A DNA stretch of 58,519 bases from Candidatus Omnitrophota bacterium (GTDB lineage: Bacteria > Omnitrophota > Gorgyraeia > Zapsychrales > Zapsychraceae), in the NCBI GenBank assembly GCA_028280285.1, contig JANQMA010000011.1, positions 1 through 58,519 of the forward strand, read 5' to 3'. Under the pieces are notes generated by a model. That model was given only the letters and a program-made list of their open reading frames with translations. It had not been told where the DNA came from and made no database searches. A program made the translations under genes and the position numbers. Shown piece after piece: positions 27,824 through 38,064 of this stretch. Numbering within the stretch: the first letter of the stretch is position 1; the number at the start of each line of letters is the position of its first letter.

Positions 27824-30800
27824 TTAAACACCGGCACTGGCCGTTAATTCTTCGACCTCTTTTTTGTCAGAAAGCTTAACCGAGACAACGCGGGAAATAC
27901 CATTTTCAGGCATTGTCACCCCATACAGGATATCCGATGCAGAAATGGTTTGTTTATTATGCGTGATAACCACAAACTGTGCAATTTCGGCAAACTTCTT
28001 TAACATGGTGCCGAAACGGTCAACATTGGCATCATCAAGCGCCGCGTCAATCTCATCAAGCACACAGAAAGGAGATGGCTTGACCTTAAATACACCAAAG
28101 ATAAGCGCAATGGCGGCCATCGTACGCTCCCCCCCGGAGAGAAGACTAATGTTTTGCAGTTTTTTACCAGGAGGTCTGGCCACAATATCAATGCCGGACT
28201 CTAAAACATTATCCGGATCAAGCAAAATGAGCTGCGCATCCCCGCCGCCAAAAAGCAGTTTAAAATGCTCGCGGAAAGAAACATCAACCTTTTCAAAGGT
28301 ATCGAGAAACATTTGCCGCGTCGAACGGTTGATCTTGTTGATGGTGCTCATCAATTGTGATTTCGCCTCCAAAAGGTCAGCCTGCTGCTGAGTAAGAAAT
28401 TCAAAGCGTTCTTTTAATTCTTCATACTCTTCGATGGCAACCAAATTAACACTGCCGAAGGCATCACATCTTTTGCGTAGTTTTCTGATTTCCTCCGGCG
28501 CTGTTTCAGGGTCAAAAACAAATTCTTGGTTTACGGCGGCAACCTTTTCCTCGGCCTCGGCTTCTGCATCTGCCGTTGATTGCTGCTCGTCTTCCGTACT
28601 GGCAGACGCCTGAACCTCGTCAGAAAAACTCGGGGCCTCTTCTTCACGCTCAAGGATTTCTTCATAAGAAATCTTATACGATTGAATGAGTTTATCTTTA
28701 ATCGCTTGTTCTTTAAATGACAACTCCTGCGCGCTAAGCTCATGTGTGTGCGCAAACTTTTTGATTTCGTCCAATTCATCCTCAATAGACTTCATACTGG
28801 AACGCACGGTGTTAATCCTCAGACCAACTTCTTCTTTCTGCGCTTCAAATTCCGTCAAAGAAGTGTGCAGCGATTCTCTGCTTGATTTAAGTTCAGTAAT
28901 GTTATGCAGATGCTCTTCATTCTCTTTTCTGTAAGATTCTTTTTTCGTTTCATAATCCGCCACTTCATCATCAATGCTTTTCATCTCCTCCAAACATCCA
29001 TCAAGCACTTCTCTGTACATCGCCTCATTGGCCTGCACATCATGCAGTTTGTGCTTTTGTCCTTCGATCTCTGTTTTAATCTGAGCAATCGTTACATTCA
29101 CTTCTTCACGCTCAAGAAGTTTTTGCGCGATGGCCTCTTGTTTAGCTTTGATATCGGTCTTCACATCTTCTTTGTCCTGATTGACCGTATCCAATTTATA
29201 ATTAACTTCTTCTTCACGTTTACGCGCCGATTGAATCACAAGCTCGATCTCATCGACCTCATCATAGACACCGCCCAACTCGCCGTTGAGTTTACCCGTT
29301 TCCGATTTAATATCATTACGCTGAGCGATTAAAACAGAACATCCGGTTTCTTTATCAATGATTCTTTGCTCAAGTCTTTCAAAGTCAGACTCAAGGTCGG
29401 TGATCCATTCTTGTAACTCTTCCTTTAAACTGGTTAATCTTGCCGACTCACGTGTATGCTCTTCGATCTTGCGTGTAATTTGCTGCGGATCGAGTTCAAT
29501 GAATTTATTTTCACAAAGGATTTCGTACTTTTCCCCAACGACCCTGATCTCTTTAATCTTACCGATAATCCCGGTATGATTGTCATCAGGCCTTATATCA
29601 ACGATCAATCGCCCATCGATCGTCGGCTCGGGGTTTTCCTGATATTGACTTTGCAACTCTTCAATAAATTCTTTCTGAGAAATAGCCAAAAGCTTTTTCT
29701 TCTCGGTTGCATCGATTTCCGACAAAATGATTTTGAGTTTTTTGATTTGGTAATCGAGCGTTGCGCGATCCTGTACGCGTTGCACCTTAAGGAAATTAAT
29801 CGAACCCTGCAAATGCACAATCTTTTGTGTTAAGTATTTAAACTTGTTTTCGACTTCGCCTTTTTCGTCATGAATTTTTTGCAGTTCAAGTTCCAAACGT
29901 TTGCGCCTTGCAAGCGCGCCCTGCAATTCTTTCATATTTTCGGTCAGATTATTACGTAGTTGCATTTGTTGCGAAGTCAACGTCAATAAAAGCTCCTCAT
30001 TTTCTTTAATTTTTTCCTGAGAGACCTTCACCGTCTTTTCGATTTCATCAACCGCATTAAGGTTTTCTTCAAGTTTGGTGGTATTTTCTTCGACGATGTT
30101 TTGAGCCTCAACAACACTTGTCTTTAATTCATCGATTTTAGTCTGCTGCTGGGCACACTTTTCTTTAAGCTGCTCTTTTTGTTCGGCATATTTAAGCTCA
30201 TTTTGTTCGAGATTGGTGATACGTTCTTGATTAAAGCCGATTTGACGATTGTTTAAATCGATCTGTCCGTCAATTTTGATCTCTTGTGTTTTAAGATCAT
30301 TCACATTCTGTTCAATCTCGTCTAAAAAGTTGATTTCATTGTTGAGTCTCTCTGCAACTTCTTCCAGTTCAGAAGATAACTCGGTTTCCTTCGACTTCAT
30401 ATTGTTAAGCTTAGTATTCATCTCCGACTTTTTATCTTCAATGGATGCCATTTGATGTTTGGCCAGCATAATCTCTAAATACTTAAGCTTTTCATATTCT
30501 ACTTTGTACTTTTTTGCTTTATTCGCTTGTCGTTCGATTGAGCCGATCTGACGTTTAACCTCGACGACAATGTCATTGACGCGCAGCAGATTATCATCGG
30601 TGCTTTTGAGCTTCGACATCGCTTCTTTTTTCTTAGCCTTGTATTTCGTAATACCGGAGGCTTCATCCAGAAGCAAACGTCTTTCTTCCGGACGGGCACT
30701 TACGACCGTATCGACCTTGCCCTGCTGGATCAAAGAATATGTCTCGGCGCCAATTCCTGTACCCATTAAAAGCGCCTGGATGTCTTTTAAACGCACGCGT

Positions 30801-31150
30801 GATTTGTTCAGAAGATATTCGCTTTCTCCCGAACGAAAGAGCCGGCGGGTCACCGTTACTTCATCATAGTCAATATCAAGCTCGCGCTTGTCATTGGAAA
30901 GTGTTAGACTTACTTCAGCGAAGCCTAAGGCGGGTTTGTGTTGGGTGCCGTTAAAAATAACATCCTCCTTGGCCGATCCGCGCAACTCTTTAATACTTTG
31001 CTCGCCCAAAACCCAGCGGATCGAATCAAAGACATTACTTTTACCGCATCCATTCGGTCCGACGATCGCGGTGATCCCGTCCTCAAAATTGAGCACCGTT
31101 TTTTCGGCAAATGATTTAAATCCAAATATTTCTAACTTTTTAAAATGCAT
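27824..31150 (-). CDS. smc: Chromosome segregation protein SMC
   Basis: MHFKKLEIFGFKSFAEKTVLNFEDGITAIVGPNGCGKSNVFDSIRWVLGEQS; LSGGERTMAAIALIFGVFKVKPSPFCVLDEIDAALDDANV. Confidence 0.97.
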   Translation of the reverse strand: MHFKKLEIFGFKSFAEKTVLNFEDGITAIVGPNGCGKSNVFDSIRWVLGEQSIKELRGSAKEDVIFNGTQHKPALGFAEVSLTLSNDKRELDIDYDEVTVTRRLFRSGESEYLLNKSRVRLKDIQALLMGTGIGAETYSLIQQGKVDTVVSARPEERRLLLDEASGITKYKAKKKEAMSKLKSTDDNLLRVNDIVVEVKRQIGSIERQANKAKKYKVEYEKLKYLEIMLAKHQMASIEDKKSEMNTKLNNMKSKETELSSELEEVAERLNNEINFLDEIEQNVNDLKTQEIKIDGQIDLNNRQIGFNQERITNLEQNELKYAEQKEQLKEKCAQQQTKIDELKTSVVEAQNIVEENTTKLEENLNAVDEIEKTVKVSQEKIKENEELLLTLTSQQMQLRNNLTENMKELQGALARRKRLELELQKIHDEKGEVENKFKYLTQKIVHLQGSINFLKVQRVQDRATLDYQIKKLKIILSEIDATEKKKLLAISQKEFIEELQSQYQENPEPTIDGRLIVDIRPDDNHTGIIGKIKEIRVVGEKYEILCENKFIELDPQQITRKIEEHTRESARLTSLKEELQEWITDLESDFERLEQRIIDKETGCSVLIAQRNDIKSETGKLNGELGGVYDEVDEIELVIQSARKREEEVNYKLDTVNQDKEDVKTDIKAKQEAIAQKLLEREEVNVTIAQIKTEIEGQKHKLHDVQANEAMYREVLDGCLEEMKSIDDEVADYETKKESYRKENEEHLHNITELKSSRESLHTSLTEFEAQKEEVGLRINTVRSSMKSIEDELDEIKKFAHTHELSAQELSFKEQAIKDKLIQSYKISYEEILEREEEAPSFSDEVQASASTEDEQQSTADAEAEAEEKVAAVNQEFVFDPETAPEEIRKLRKRCDAFGSVNLVAIEEYEELKERFEFLTQQQADLLEAKSQLMSTINKINRSTRQMFLDTFEKVDVSFREHFKLLFGGGDAQLILLDPDNVLESGIDIVARPPGKKLQNISLLSGGERTMAAIALIFGVFKVKPSPFCVLDEIDAALDDANVDRFGTMLKKFAEIAQFVVITHNKQTISASDILYGVTMPENGISRVVSVKLSDKKEVEELTASAGV

Positions 31151-31178
31151 TCAATTCCCCTTTTATCCTAGTTGAAAA

Positions 31179-31349
31179 TTACATATCATCTTGATCGAGC
31201 CACGCATCGATTCTATCTTTTTTAAACCGCCATTGCCCTACGGTCTTAATGGCTGGAATCTTGCCCTTTTTAAGCCAATCGTACACCGTGCGCTTCTTGA
31301 CCCGCAAATAATCGGCCACTTCCTCAATTGTCATCAACCCTTGATCCAT
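31179..31349 (-). CDS. Excisionase/MerR-like helix-turn-helix protein, 56 aa (below ORF track cutoff)
   Basis: Own translation: MDQGLMTIEEVADYLRVKKRTVYDWLKKGKIPAIKTVGQWRFKKDRIDAWLDQDDM*. Confidence 0.9.
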   Translation of the reverse strand: MDQGLMTIEEVADYLRVKKRTVYDWLKKGKIPAIKTVGQWRFKKDRIDAWLDQDDM

Positions 31350-31539
31350 TATTGTCTACTTCTCATATATAATTAATACCTTCTTAGATTATTATTAATA
31401 AAAAGACGTGTCAATTATATTATCCTTTTTTTTCACAGTTTAATCCGTATCAAATCAAAAAGTTACATTTATTTACATTATTTGACATATTTATGCAAAA
31501 AAATACCCCACAGAATAAAAATCCCATGGGATACTAAAT

Positions 31540-31607
31540 CGTACTTGGGACTTAGACCTTAGGACTTAGGTTTCCACGATGTCCTAAGTACCAAGTCCTA
31601 AGTCCAA
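31540..31607. repeat. Heptad-word hairpin (W4)
   Basis: cgtacttgggacttagaccttaggacttaggtttccacgatgtcctaagtaccaagtcctaagtccaa; aligns ungapped with W6 at 50 of 68. Confidence 0.9.
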
Positions 31608-31613
31608 TGTAAT

Positions 31614-32813
31614 TTAACCTTCCCCCTCCATAGACGGTAGTGGCCGGTTAATTTCCACATCTGCCGCATAGTCAACACCTTCGAGCCCAAAGCCAAAAAG
31701 CCTTAAGAAATCTTTGTCATAAGTATCTAAGTCAGAGACATCCAACAGATTGTCCTGGCTGAGATTATCCCAATACCCATTAACTTCCGTTTGGATATCT
31801 TCGCGCATTTCCCAATCATCTACACGGATAAACCCATTATCATCAACCTTACCGGCATACAAACGTTCGGCAAACATGCGGTAAATCTGATGAATGCAAA
31901 GTTCTTCAACCCCCTTCGCCTGCATGACCCGCGTTAAGATAATAAAGTAAAGCGGGATAAACGGAATCGCCGAACTGGATTGCGTCACAACAGCTTTATT
32001 AACCGATATAAACGCGCGTCCGCCGACTTTATCTTTTAATTTTTTATCTAATTCTTTTGAAGTCGATTCGAGGTGGTCTTTAGCACGTCCGATTGTTCCG
32101 TTACGGTAAACAGCCGTAGTTAACTCTGGCCCAATGTAGGAGTACGCAACCGTGCGTGCGCCATCCTCCAAAGCATCGGCTTCAAGAAGCGCATCGATCC
32201 ACAGTTGCCAGTCCTCCCCGCCCATAACTTTTTGTGTTTGCGCAATATCATCATCCGTTGCAGCTTGAAGCGTCACTTCTTCTAATTGACGGGCAGCTAT
32301 ATTAATGGAAAGATTGGTATAATCTTTACCTATCGGCTTTAACACGGACTTATACACTTCCCCATTTTTCGGATCCTGACGACGGGGTGAAGCCAGACTA
32401 TAGACAACCAAATCGACTTTCCCTAAATCGTTCTTAATCGTTTCAATCACTTTCGCACGCATCTCATCGGAAAAGGCGTCGCCATTAAAACTTTTCGCAT
32501 ACATGCCTTCGGCGTGCGCTTTTTCTTCAAACGCAACCGAATTATACCACCCGGCCGAGGCCGTGCGTTTGCCGTCTGAGGCCTTCTCAAAAAAGACACC
32601 AATGGTGGCTGCTTTATTACCGCCAAACGCCGCGGCAATACGCGAAGCAAGTCCATAGCCCGTTGATGATCCGATCACTAAAACTTTTTTACCGACACTG
32701 CTCAAAGCGGGCTGAGATTTCACATAATCAATTTGATCCTGCACATGTTTAGCACACCCCTCGGGATGAGCTGTTGTGCAGATAAACCCGCGGATTTTTG
32801 GTTGGACAATCAT
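31614..32813 (-). CDS. fabV: Trans-2-enoyl-CoA/ACP reductase (FabV)
   Basis: IVQPKIRGFICTTAHPEGCAKHVQDQIDYVKSQ; VLVIGSSTGYGLASRIAAAFGGNKAATIGVFFEK; YSYIGPELTTAVYRNGTIGRAKDHLE. Confidence 0.97.
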   Translation of the reverse strand: MIVQPKIRGFICTTAHPEGCAKHVQDQIDYVKSQPALSSVGKKVLVIGSSTGYGLASRIAAAFGGNKAATIGVFFEKASDGKRTASAGWYNSVAFEEKAHAEGMYAKSFNGDAFSDEMRAKVIETIKNDLGKVDLVVYSLASPRRQDPKNGEVYKSVLKPIGKDYTNLSINIAARQLEEVTLQAATDDDIAQTQKVMGGEDWQLWIDALLEADALEDGARTVAYSYIGPELTTAVYRNGTIGRAKDHLESTSKELDKKLKDKVGGRAFISVNKAVVTQSSSAIPFIPLYFIILTRVMQAKGVEELCIHQIYRMFAERLYAGKVDDNGFIRVDDWEMREDIQTEVNGYWDNLSQDNLLDVSDLDTYDKDFLRLFGFGLEGVDYAADVEINRPLPSMEGEG

Positions 32814-32825
32814 ATTTCCTCTTTC

Positions 32826-34040
32826 TTATTTTTCAATAGACGCTTTTTTGGCAACAATCACAATACCAGATCTTGTTAAGGTAAACCGTTTTTTATCTTC
32901 CTCGTGATCGTAGCCGATCTGCATGCCTTCGGGGATAGTGACACGCTTATCAATAATGGCATTTTTAATACGCGCATTTGGGCCAACGACAACCCCTTCC
33001 ATAATAACAGAGTTTTCCACTTTTGCATTCTTACAAATGACAACATTAGGTGATAGCACCGACTTTTTCACAAAACTTGATTCAATAATACATCCGCCTG
33101 AAATAATCGAATCCACAATGGTGCGATCCTCCCCGACAATCTTTGATGGCGGGTACGGCTCATAATATGTGCGCAGTGGCCAATCTTTATCATAGATATT
33201 AAATGATGGGCTCTCGCTGACCAAATCCATGTTCGCCTGATAGTACGCATCACGCGTTCCAATATCTTTCCAATACTGAATTTCTCCCCGGTTATTAATG
33301 AACTTATGGACAAAGATTTTCTTTTTATTGGCCAACATTTGCGGAATAATATTTTTGCCAAAATCATGCTGCGAGCTATTATCTTCGGCATCACGCTTAA
33401 GCGCGTTCAACAAAGCTTCTTTATTAAAAAGATAAATCCCCATAGATGTTAGAATATTATCTTTATCCCCGGGAATCGTCTTCGGGTTTTGAGGCTTTTC
33501 TTCAAACCCGAGAAGAAAACTCTTTTTATTTATTTCAATCACACCAAACTGCGGCGACTCTTCTTTAGGCACAACACTACAGGCCACTGTCATATCGGCC
33601 CCGGACTTTATGTGATTGTTGATCAACCGTCCATAGTCCATTTTGTAAACATGATCACCGGCGACAATCAGAATTAACTCCGGATTATGATCCTCAATCG
33701 CATGAGCATTTTGATAAATAGCATCGGCCGTACCCCGGTACCATTCGGAGCTGATCTGCTGTTGCGCCGGAATAATATCAATGAATTCCCCAAGCTGGGT
33801 CGAGACCACATCCCAGCCGGCCAATAAATGTTTTTGCAGAGAAAATGATTTGTATTGCGTTAAGATGCAGATCTTACGCAAACCGGAATTAATGCAATTA
33901 CTTAAAGTAAAATCAACAATCCGGTAAATACCGCCAAACGGCACAGCCGGCTTTGTGCGGTCACGCGTTAAAGGATCCAGCCTCTCCCCGCGCCCTCCGG
34001 CCAAAACAAATGTTAAGATATCTTTTGTATTAACTGACAT
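32826..34040 (-). CDS. glgC: Glucose-1-phosphate adenylyltransferase
   Basis: FVLAGGRGERLDPLTRDRTKPAVPFGGIYRIVDFTLSNCINSGLRKI; W.RGTADAIYQN; GDHVYKMDY. Confidence 0.97.
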   Translation of the reverse strand: MSVNTKDILTFVLAGGRGERLDPLTRDRTKPAVPFGGIYRIVDFTLSNCINSGLRKICILTQYKSFSLQKHLLAGWDVVSTQLGEFIDIIPAQQQISSEWYRGTADAIYQNAHAIEDHNPELILIVAGDHVYKMDYGRLINNHIKSGADMTVACSVVPKEESPQFGVIEINKKSFLLGFEEKPQNPKTIPGDKDNILTSMGIYLFNKEALLNALKRDAEDNSSQHDFGKNIIPQMLANKKKIFVHKFINNRGEIQYWKDIGTRDAYYQANMDLVSESPSFNIYDKDWPLRTYYEPYPPSKIVGEDRTIVDSIISGGCIIESSFVKKSVLSPNVVICKNAKVENSVIMEGVVVGPNARIKNAIIDKRVTIPEGMQIGYDHEEDKKRFTLTRSGIVIVAKKASIEK

Positions 34041-34111
34041 ATTTTGTTTTTAATGTTAAATAATTGTGCGTATTGTACAACGCGCAAGGTTAATTTGCAA
34101 TATTGTCTTGC

Positions 34112-34179
34112 TCGTACTTCGTACAGCGTACTTAGTACATCGTGGATCACGAAGTACGAAGGTCGATGTGCGACGTACG
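34112..34179. repeat. Heptad-word hairpin (W5), inverted relative to W4/W6
   Basis: Reverse complement cgtacgtcgcacatcgaccttcgtacttcgtgatccacgatgtactaagtacgctgtacgaagtacga aligns ungapped with W6 at 57 of 68. Confidence 0.92.
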
Positions 34180-34190
34180 ATTTAGATTTA

Positions 34191-36398
34191 TTACTGCTCC
34201 AGTCTCTTCATCCTTTCAAGCACCTTCGGATGAGAATCATGGACGCCTTGTGCCACCTGATAGACTTCTCGCGCTAAATCAATTTGGCCCCTATCATAAA
34301 GTAAATCCGCCACCTCAAGGACTTCCTCAATATAGAGAGGTTTAATCTTTTTGATATCTTTGATCCTATTGACACCTTGTTCATATCGCTCTAATTGAAC
34401 ATCAAGCAGACCACAAAATATCTGAAACTTGCTACTCTTAGGGTTAATTTTAAGCGCACCGTCACACTGCTCTTGCGTTTTATCATACATTTTAAGTTCA
34501 TAATAGGCCTGTGCAACATCATACCGCAACTCCATATTATTCCCGAATACCAGTTTGGCCTGGCGAAATTTTTTAAACGCCTCTTCATAATTTTCCCTTT
34601 TCATCGCAATTTTCCCAAGCGTATGATACGCGAAGCCTTCACGTGGATGAATAGTAATGGCCATATCAGCCTCCTGCTCTGCCAAATCAAGCAGATTGAG
34701 ATTAAACAGCATCCGCGCACGCAGCGCGTATTGAAAACCGGGCACATTCGTAAGGCCAAGTGCGAGTAAGTCAAACTCCGGCACCTGCCACTTTTCAATA
34801 TCTATTTCAAGTTCTTCTATCCATTTTTGATTGGACGGAATATCTTTTAAATAGATAGCCGCATCATAATTAAAATAAATCAACCTCCACTCTTTGGATT
34901 TATGAAAATATTGCAAAAGTGGCGCCGGCACACCTGTTTTCCCGGCATGTAAAAATGCGGCCGTAATAGGGTATTGATTTAAGTTTTTCTCAAGCAGTTT
35001 TTTATCACCAAGCCATAGATCTTTATATTCGGTAAAAAACTTCGCACCATACAGTTCTGTCCGCCCATCGATAAAAACTTTGATAGCGGGATGCGTCCTG
35101 CCGATCAGATAAGCGCCGGAATTAAAATCATTGAGAACATTACCTTGAATTTTATGTTCAACCAGAAAGTCCACCGCTTTATAAGGGTGACTTCGTTTGC
35201 TAAACTTTCCATCATACGCCGATTTACGCTCCATCTTATCAAAGTCATAATACCCGTTGAGCCCTAAGGCAAAAATAAGCTGAAAAATCCATGCCCCAAC
35301 GACAAATTTACAAATAAGAGAAAGCATACACACTATCTTTTCAGAAACCTTGATCTTGTTATCGGAAAAATCAAGGTATTGCATATTAACCAACACAGCA
35401 AAATAGGCCATGACCGCAAAGAACACAATATTGCGTGCCGCGTTAATGGAAAAAATAAGAAATACCGCCCACATAAAAAGAGCACTGACATCAATCTTTT
35501 TAAAATTGACCATAAAGCTGAATGCGGAGATCAAAATCAAAAGTCTAAAATGAAAATAAGGCCGCATAGCAAACAGATTATCCTTGGTGATCGGCTTTTG
35601 CAGCTCAACGATATTTTCAAAAAATACCTTCGTTTCGCCACTTAAAGAGAACATAATTTTCAGTGGATACATAACCCCTTCGATAAAAAGCGGATTGACA
35701 AAACACGCGGCACTCACAACCAAAAACCCGACATGAAGTCTAACAAATTCTTCTTTTGTCAGATTGCCTGTTCTGCCCCACTCAAAAGGCAAAGGAATAA
35801 ATCTGCGCACATATTCCGCCGCCATCCCTATTAACATCATAAGCGGACCGAATATAAAAAATCCGTGCGTATTGACCCATAGCACTTGAATGAAAAAAAG
35901 CGCAAACAAAGACCATTTTTTATGCAAATGGGACGATAAAACAAAAACATAGGAGGCAAAATAAAAAAGACTGAAAAGATCAGGACGGTGCGTAAGGCGT
36001 GACTTATAGACGAGAATAACCAGCAAAAGAAGCAGCAGCGGTGTTAAGGGCCGTTCGCGGTTATAGCCCATCATAAATAGAATCGCAACGGTCGCCATAA
36101 CCACAACCGTCTGCATGTTCACAAGGCCTTGGGTACCGGCCACAAGGTAAGATAAATACGCAATGACCTGAAAAAGCCATTCATGATTGTTCCAATGTAC
36201 ACCTTGACGTGTAAATGATAAAATGTCAACCTCAGGGATAAGCCCCGTCTGGACAATATGCTTTCCAACCGCTAAATGCAGCCACAAATCAAAATCCTTT
36301 ATCTCAATACTGAGAAGGAATCCAAGAAAACTAAATAAAACCGCAATAAATATCCATGTTCCGTAGAGATTAAGCTTTTTCCAAAAGAAGTCTGACAT
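34191..36398 (-). CDS. Polytopic membrane protein with C-terminal TPR-like repeats
   Basis: About 10 hydrophobic segments, then ADMAITIHPREGFAYHTLGKIAMKRENYEEAFKKFRQA-type repeats. Confidence 0.85.
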   Translation of the reverse strand: MSDFFWKKLNLYGTWIFIAVLFSFLGFLLSIEIKDFDLWLHLAVGKHIVQTGLIPEVDILSFTRQGVHWNNHEWLFQVIAYLSYLVAGTQGLVNMQTVVVMATVAILFMMGYNRERPLTPLLLLLLVILVYKSRLTHRPDLFSLFYFASYVFVLSSHLHKKWSLFALFFIQVLWVNTHGFFIFGPLMMLIGMAAEYVRRFIPLPFEWGRTGNLTKEEFVRLHVGFLVVSAACFVNPLFIEGVMYPLKIMFSLSGETKVFFENIVELQKPITKDNLFAMRPYFHFRLLILISAFSFMVNFKKIDVSALFMWAVFLIFSINAARNIVFFAVMAYFAVLVNMQYLDFSDNKIKVSEKIVCMLSLICKFVVGAWIFQLIFALGLNGYYDFDKMERKSAYDGKFSKRSHPYKAVDFLVEHKIQGNVLNDFNSGAYLIGRTHPAIKVFIDGRTELYGAKFFTEYKDLWLGDKKLLEKNLNQYPITAAFLHAGKTGVPAPLLQYFHKSKEWRLIYFNYDAAIYLKDIPSNQKWIEELEIDIEKWQVPEFDLLALGLTNVPGFQYALRARMLFNLNLLDLAEQEADMAITIHPREGFAYHTLGKIAMKRENYEEAFKKFRQAKLVFGNNMELRYDVAQAYYELKMYDKTQEQCDGALKINPKSSKFQIFCGLLDVQLERYEQGVNRIKDIKKIKPLYIEEVLEVADLLYDRGQIDLAREVYQVAQGVHDSHPKVLERMKRLEQ

Positions 36399-36400
36399 AA

Positions 36401-37273
36401 TTATCCCTCAATAATAAAATGCCCTTTAGTTTTTTCAATCAATCGCCCCTTATCAGGAATCTTGAGATCAGTGGAGCGTTCTGTCGAACGATATTCCACC
36501 GCCGCGGTTAAAAGCTCCTGGGTATAAGGATGCAGTGGATTATCAAAAATATCATCACAGGATCCCAATTCAAGCACTTTACCTTTATACATGACCGCGA
36601 TTCTATGACAAAGACGTTTTACAACTTTTAAATTATGTGAAATAAAAAGATAAGTAATGTCATGCCTCTTTTGTATTGCCGTCAATAATTGAAGAATCTG
36701 ATCCTGAATGAGAACATCTAGAGAAGAAACGGCCTCATCCAATATTAATAATTTCGGACTCAAAATAAGCGCCCGGGCGATGGCAATGCGCTGCCTTTCC
36801 CCGCCGCTGAATTCGTGTGGATAACGGCTGAGAATATCCCCCGATAATTGCACCTCTTTAAGCAGAGATATCATTTTCTGTTCTTGCTCTGCCTCTGATT
36901 TATATTTCACTTCATCGAGGCTGATCGCTTCTTTGAGAATTTCACGCACTGTAAAACGCGGATCAAGGCTGCTGTACGGATCTTGAAAAACCATTTGCAC
37001 ACTTTTGCGCAGGGGCCGGAACTTACGATTACTCATACGGGTGATATCAGTGCCATCGAAAATGATTTGACCGGAATTAATCCCGTATAATTTGAGGATG
37101 ATCCTCGCCAAAGTTGTTTTACCACAGCCCGACTCTCCGACTAAACCGAGATTTTCCTTATGATTAATAGTGAGTGAAACATCATTCACAGCCTCTATCG
37201 CGGATTCTTTTGTACCCAATAAACTTTTTACCCCACCAAAAGTTTTATAAATATTATTCAGCTTGAGTAACAT
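36401..37273 (-). CDS. Oligopeptide/dipeptide ABC transporter ATP-binding protein (OppF/DppF-like)
   Basis: LVGESGCGKTTLARIIL; MVFQDPYSSLDPRFTVREI; FSGGERQRIAIARALILSPKLLILDEAVSSLD; NPLHPYTQELL. Confidence 0.95.
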   Translation of the reverse strand: MLLKLNNIYKTFGGVKSLLGTKESAIEAVNDVSLTINHKENLGLVGESGCGKTTLARIILKLYGINSGQIIFDGTDITRMSNRKFRPLRKSVQMVFQDPYSSLDPRFTVREILKEAISLDEVKYKSEAEQEQKMISLLKEVQLSGDILSRYPHEFSGGERQRIAIARALILSPKLLILDEAVSSLDVLIQDQILQLLTAIQKRHDITYLFISHNLKVVKRLCHRIAVMYKGKVLELGSCDDIFDNPLHPYTQELLTAAVEYRSTERSTDLKIPDKGRLIEKTKGHFIIEG

Positions 37274-38064
37274 TATTTTACCTCAACAGCCTTTAGCAAA
37301 TCTTTTGTGTATTCTTCCTGCGGCTTCTCAATAACTGTATTTGTTTTACCCGCTTCAACAACTTCGCCTTGCTTCATAACAATAACCTGATCTGACAAAT
37401 GTTTCACGAGCCCTAAATCATGAGAAACTAAAACAATAGAAAGTTTTAGCTTGCTGCGCAGATCGTGAAACAATTCAATAATTTTTGCCTGAAGCGTAAC
37501 ATCCAAACTGCTCGTCGGTTCATCCGCAATGATTAAATCAGGATCGGCCGCAATTGCCTGTGCGATCATCGCGCGCTGACGCATCCCTCCGCTCAATTGA
37601 TGTGGATAACTCATGTAAATGCGCGCAGGATCCGGCAGGCCAACAAGGTCAAACAAATGGAGTATTTTTTCTTTTCTTTGAATGACCCCTTGCTGCGTAT
37701 GAAACCGCAAAACTTCATCAATTTGATCACCAATAGTAAACACAGGGTTAAAGGCATACAACGGTTCTTGAAACACAACACCAATCTCACGACCACGGAT
37801 CTCTTGCATCTTTGATTCCGAAAAGGCCGATAAATTAAACCCTTTATAAAGTATCTGTCCGGAACTGACCTTAAGCGCAGGCGATAAAAGCTTTAAAATA
37901 GACATGCCTGTTGTTGTCTTACCTGATCCTGAACCCCCGACAAGCGCTGTCACCGACTCGGGCTCAACAGAAAAGGAAACATTCCGCACAATCTTTGCCC
38001 CTGTCTGTTTCACCTCAACCGATAGATTTTGAACAGTCACAATCGGATTAGGCATTGGCCTCAC
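37273..38064 (-). CDS. Oligopeptide/dipeptide ABC transporter ATP-binding protein (OppD/DppD-like)
   Basis: ALVGGSGSGKTTTGMSIL; VVFQEPLYAFNPVFTIGDQI; LSGGMRQRAMIAQAIAADPDLIIADEPTSSLD. Confidence 0.95.
   Translation of the reverse strand: MRPMPNPIVTVQNLSVEVKQTGAKIVRNVSFSVEPESVTALVGGSGSGKTTTGMSILKLLSPALKVSSGQILYKGFNLSAFSESKMQEIRGREIGVVFQEPLYAFNPVFTIGDQIDEVLRFHTQQGVIQRKEKILHLFDLVGLPDPARIYMSYPHQLSGGMRQRAMIAQAIAADPDLIIADEPTSSLDVTLQAKIIELFHDLRSKLKLSIVLVSHDLGLVKHLSDQVIVMKQGEVVEAGKTNTVIEKPQEEYTKDLLKAVEVK

Noticed and set aside
27864-28391. 175-aa plus-strand ORF
   Set aside because: Antisense to smc; composition follows the opposite strand.
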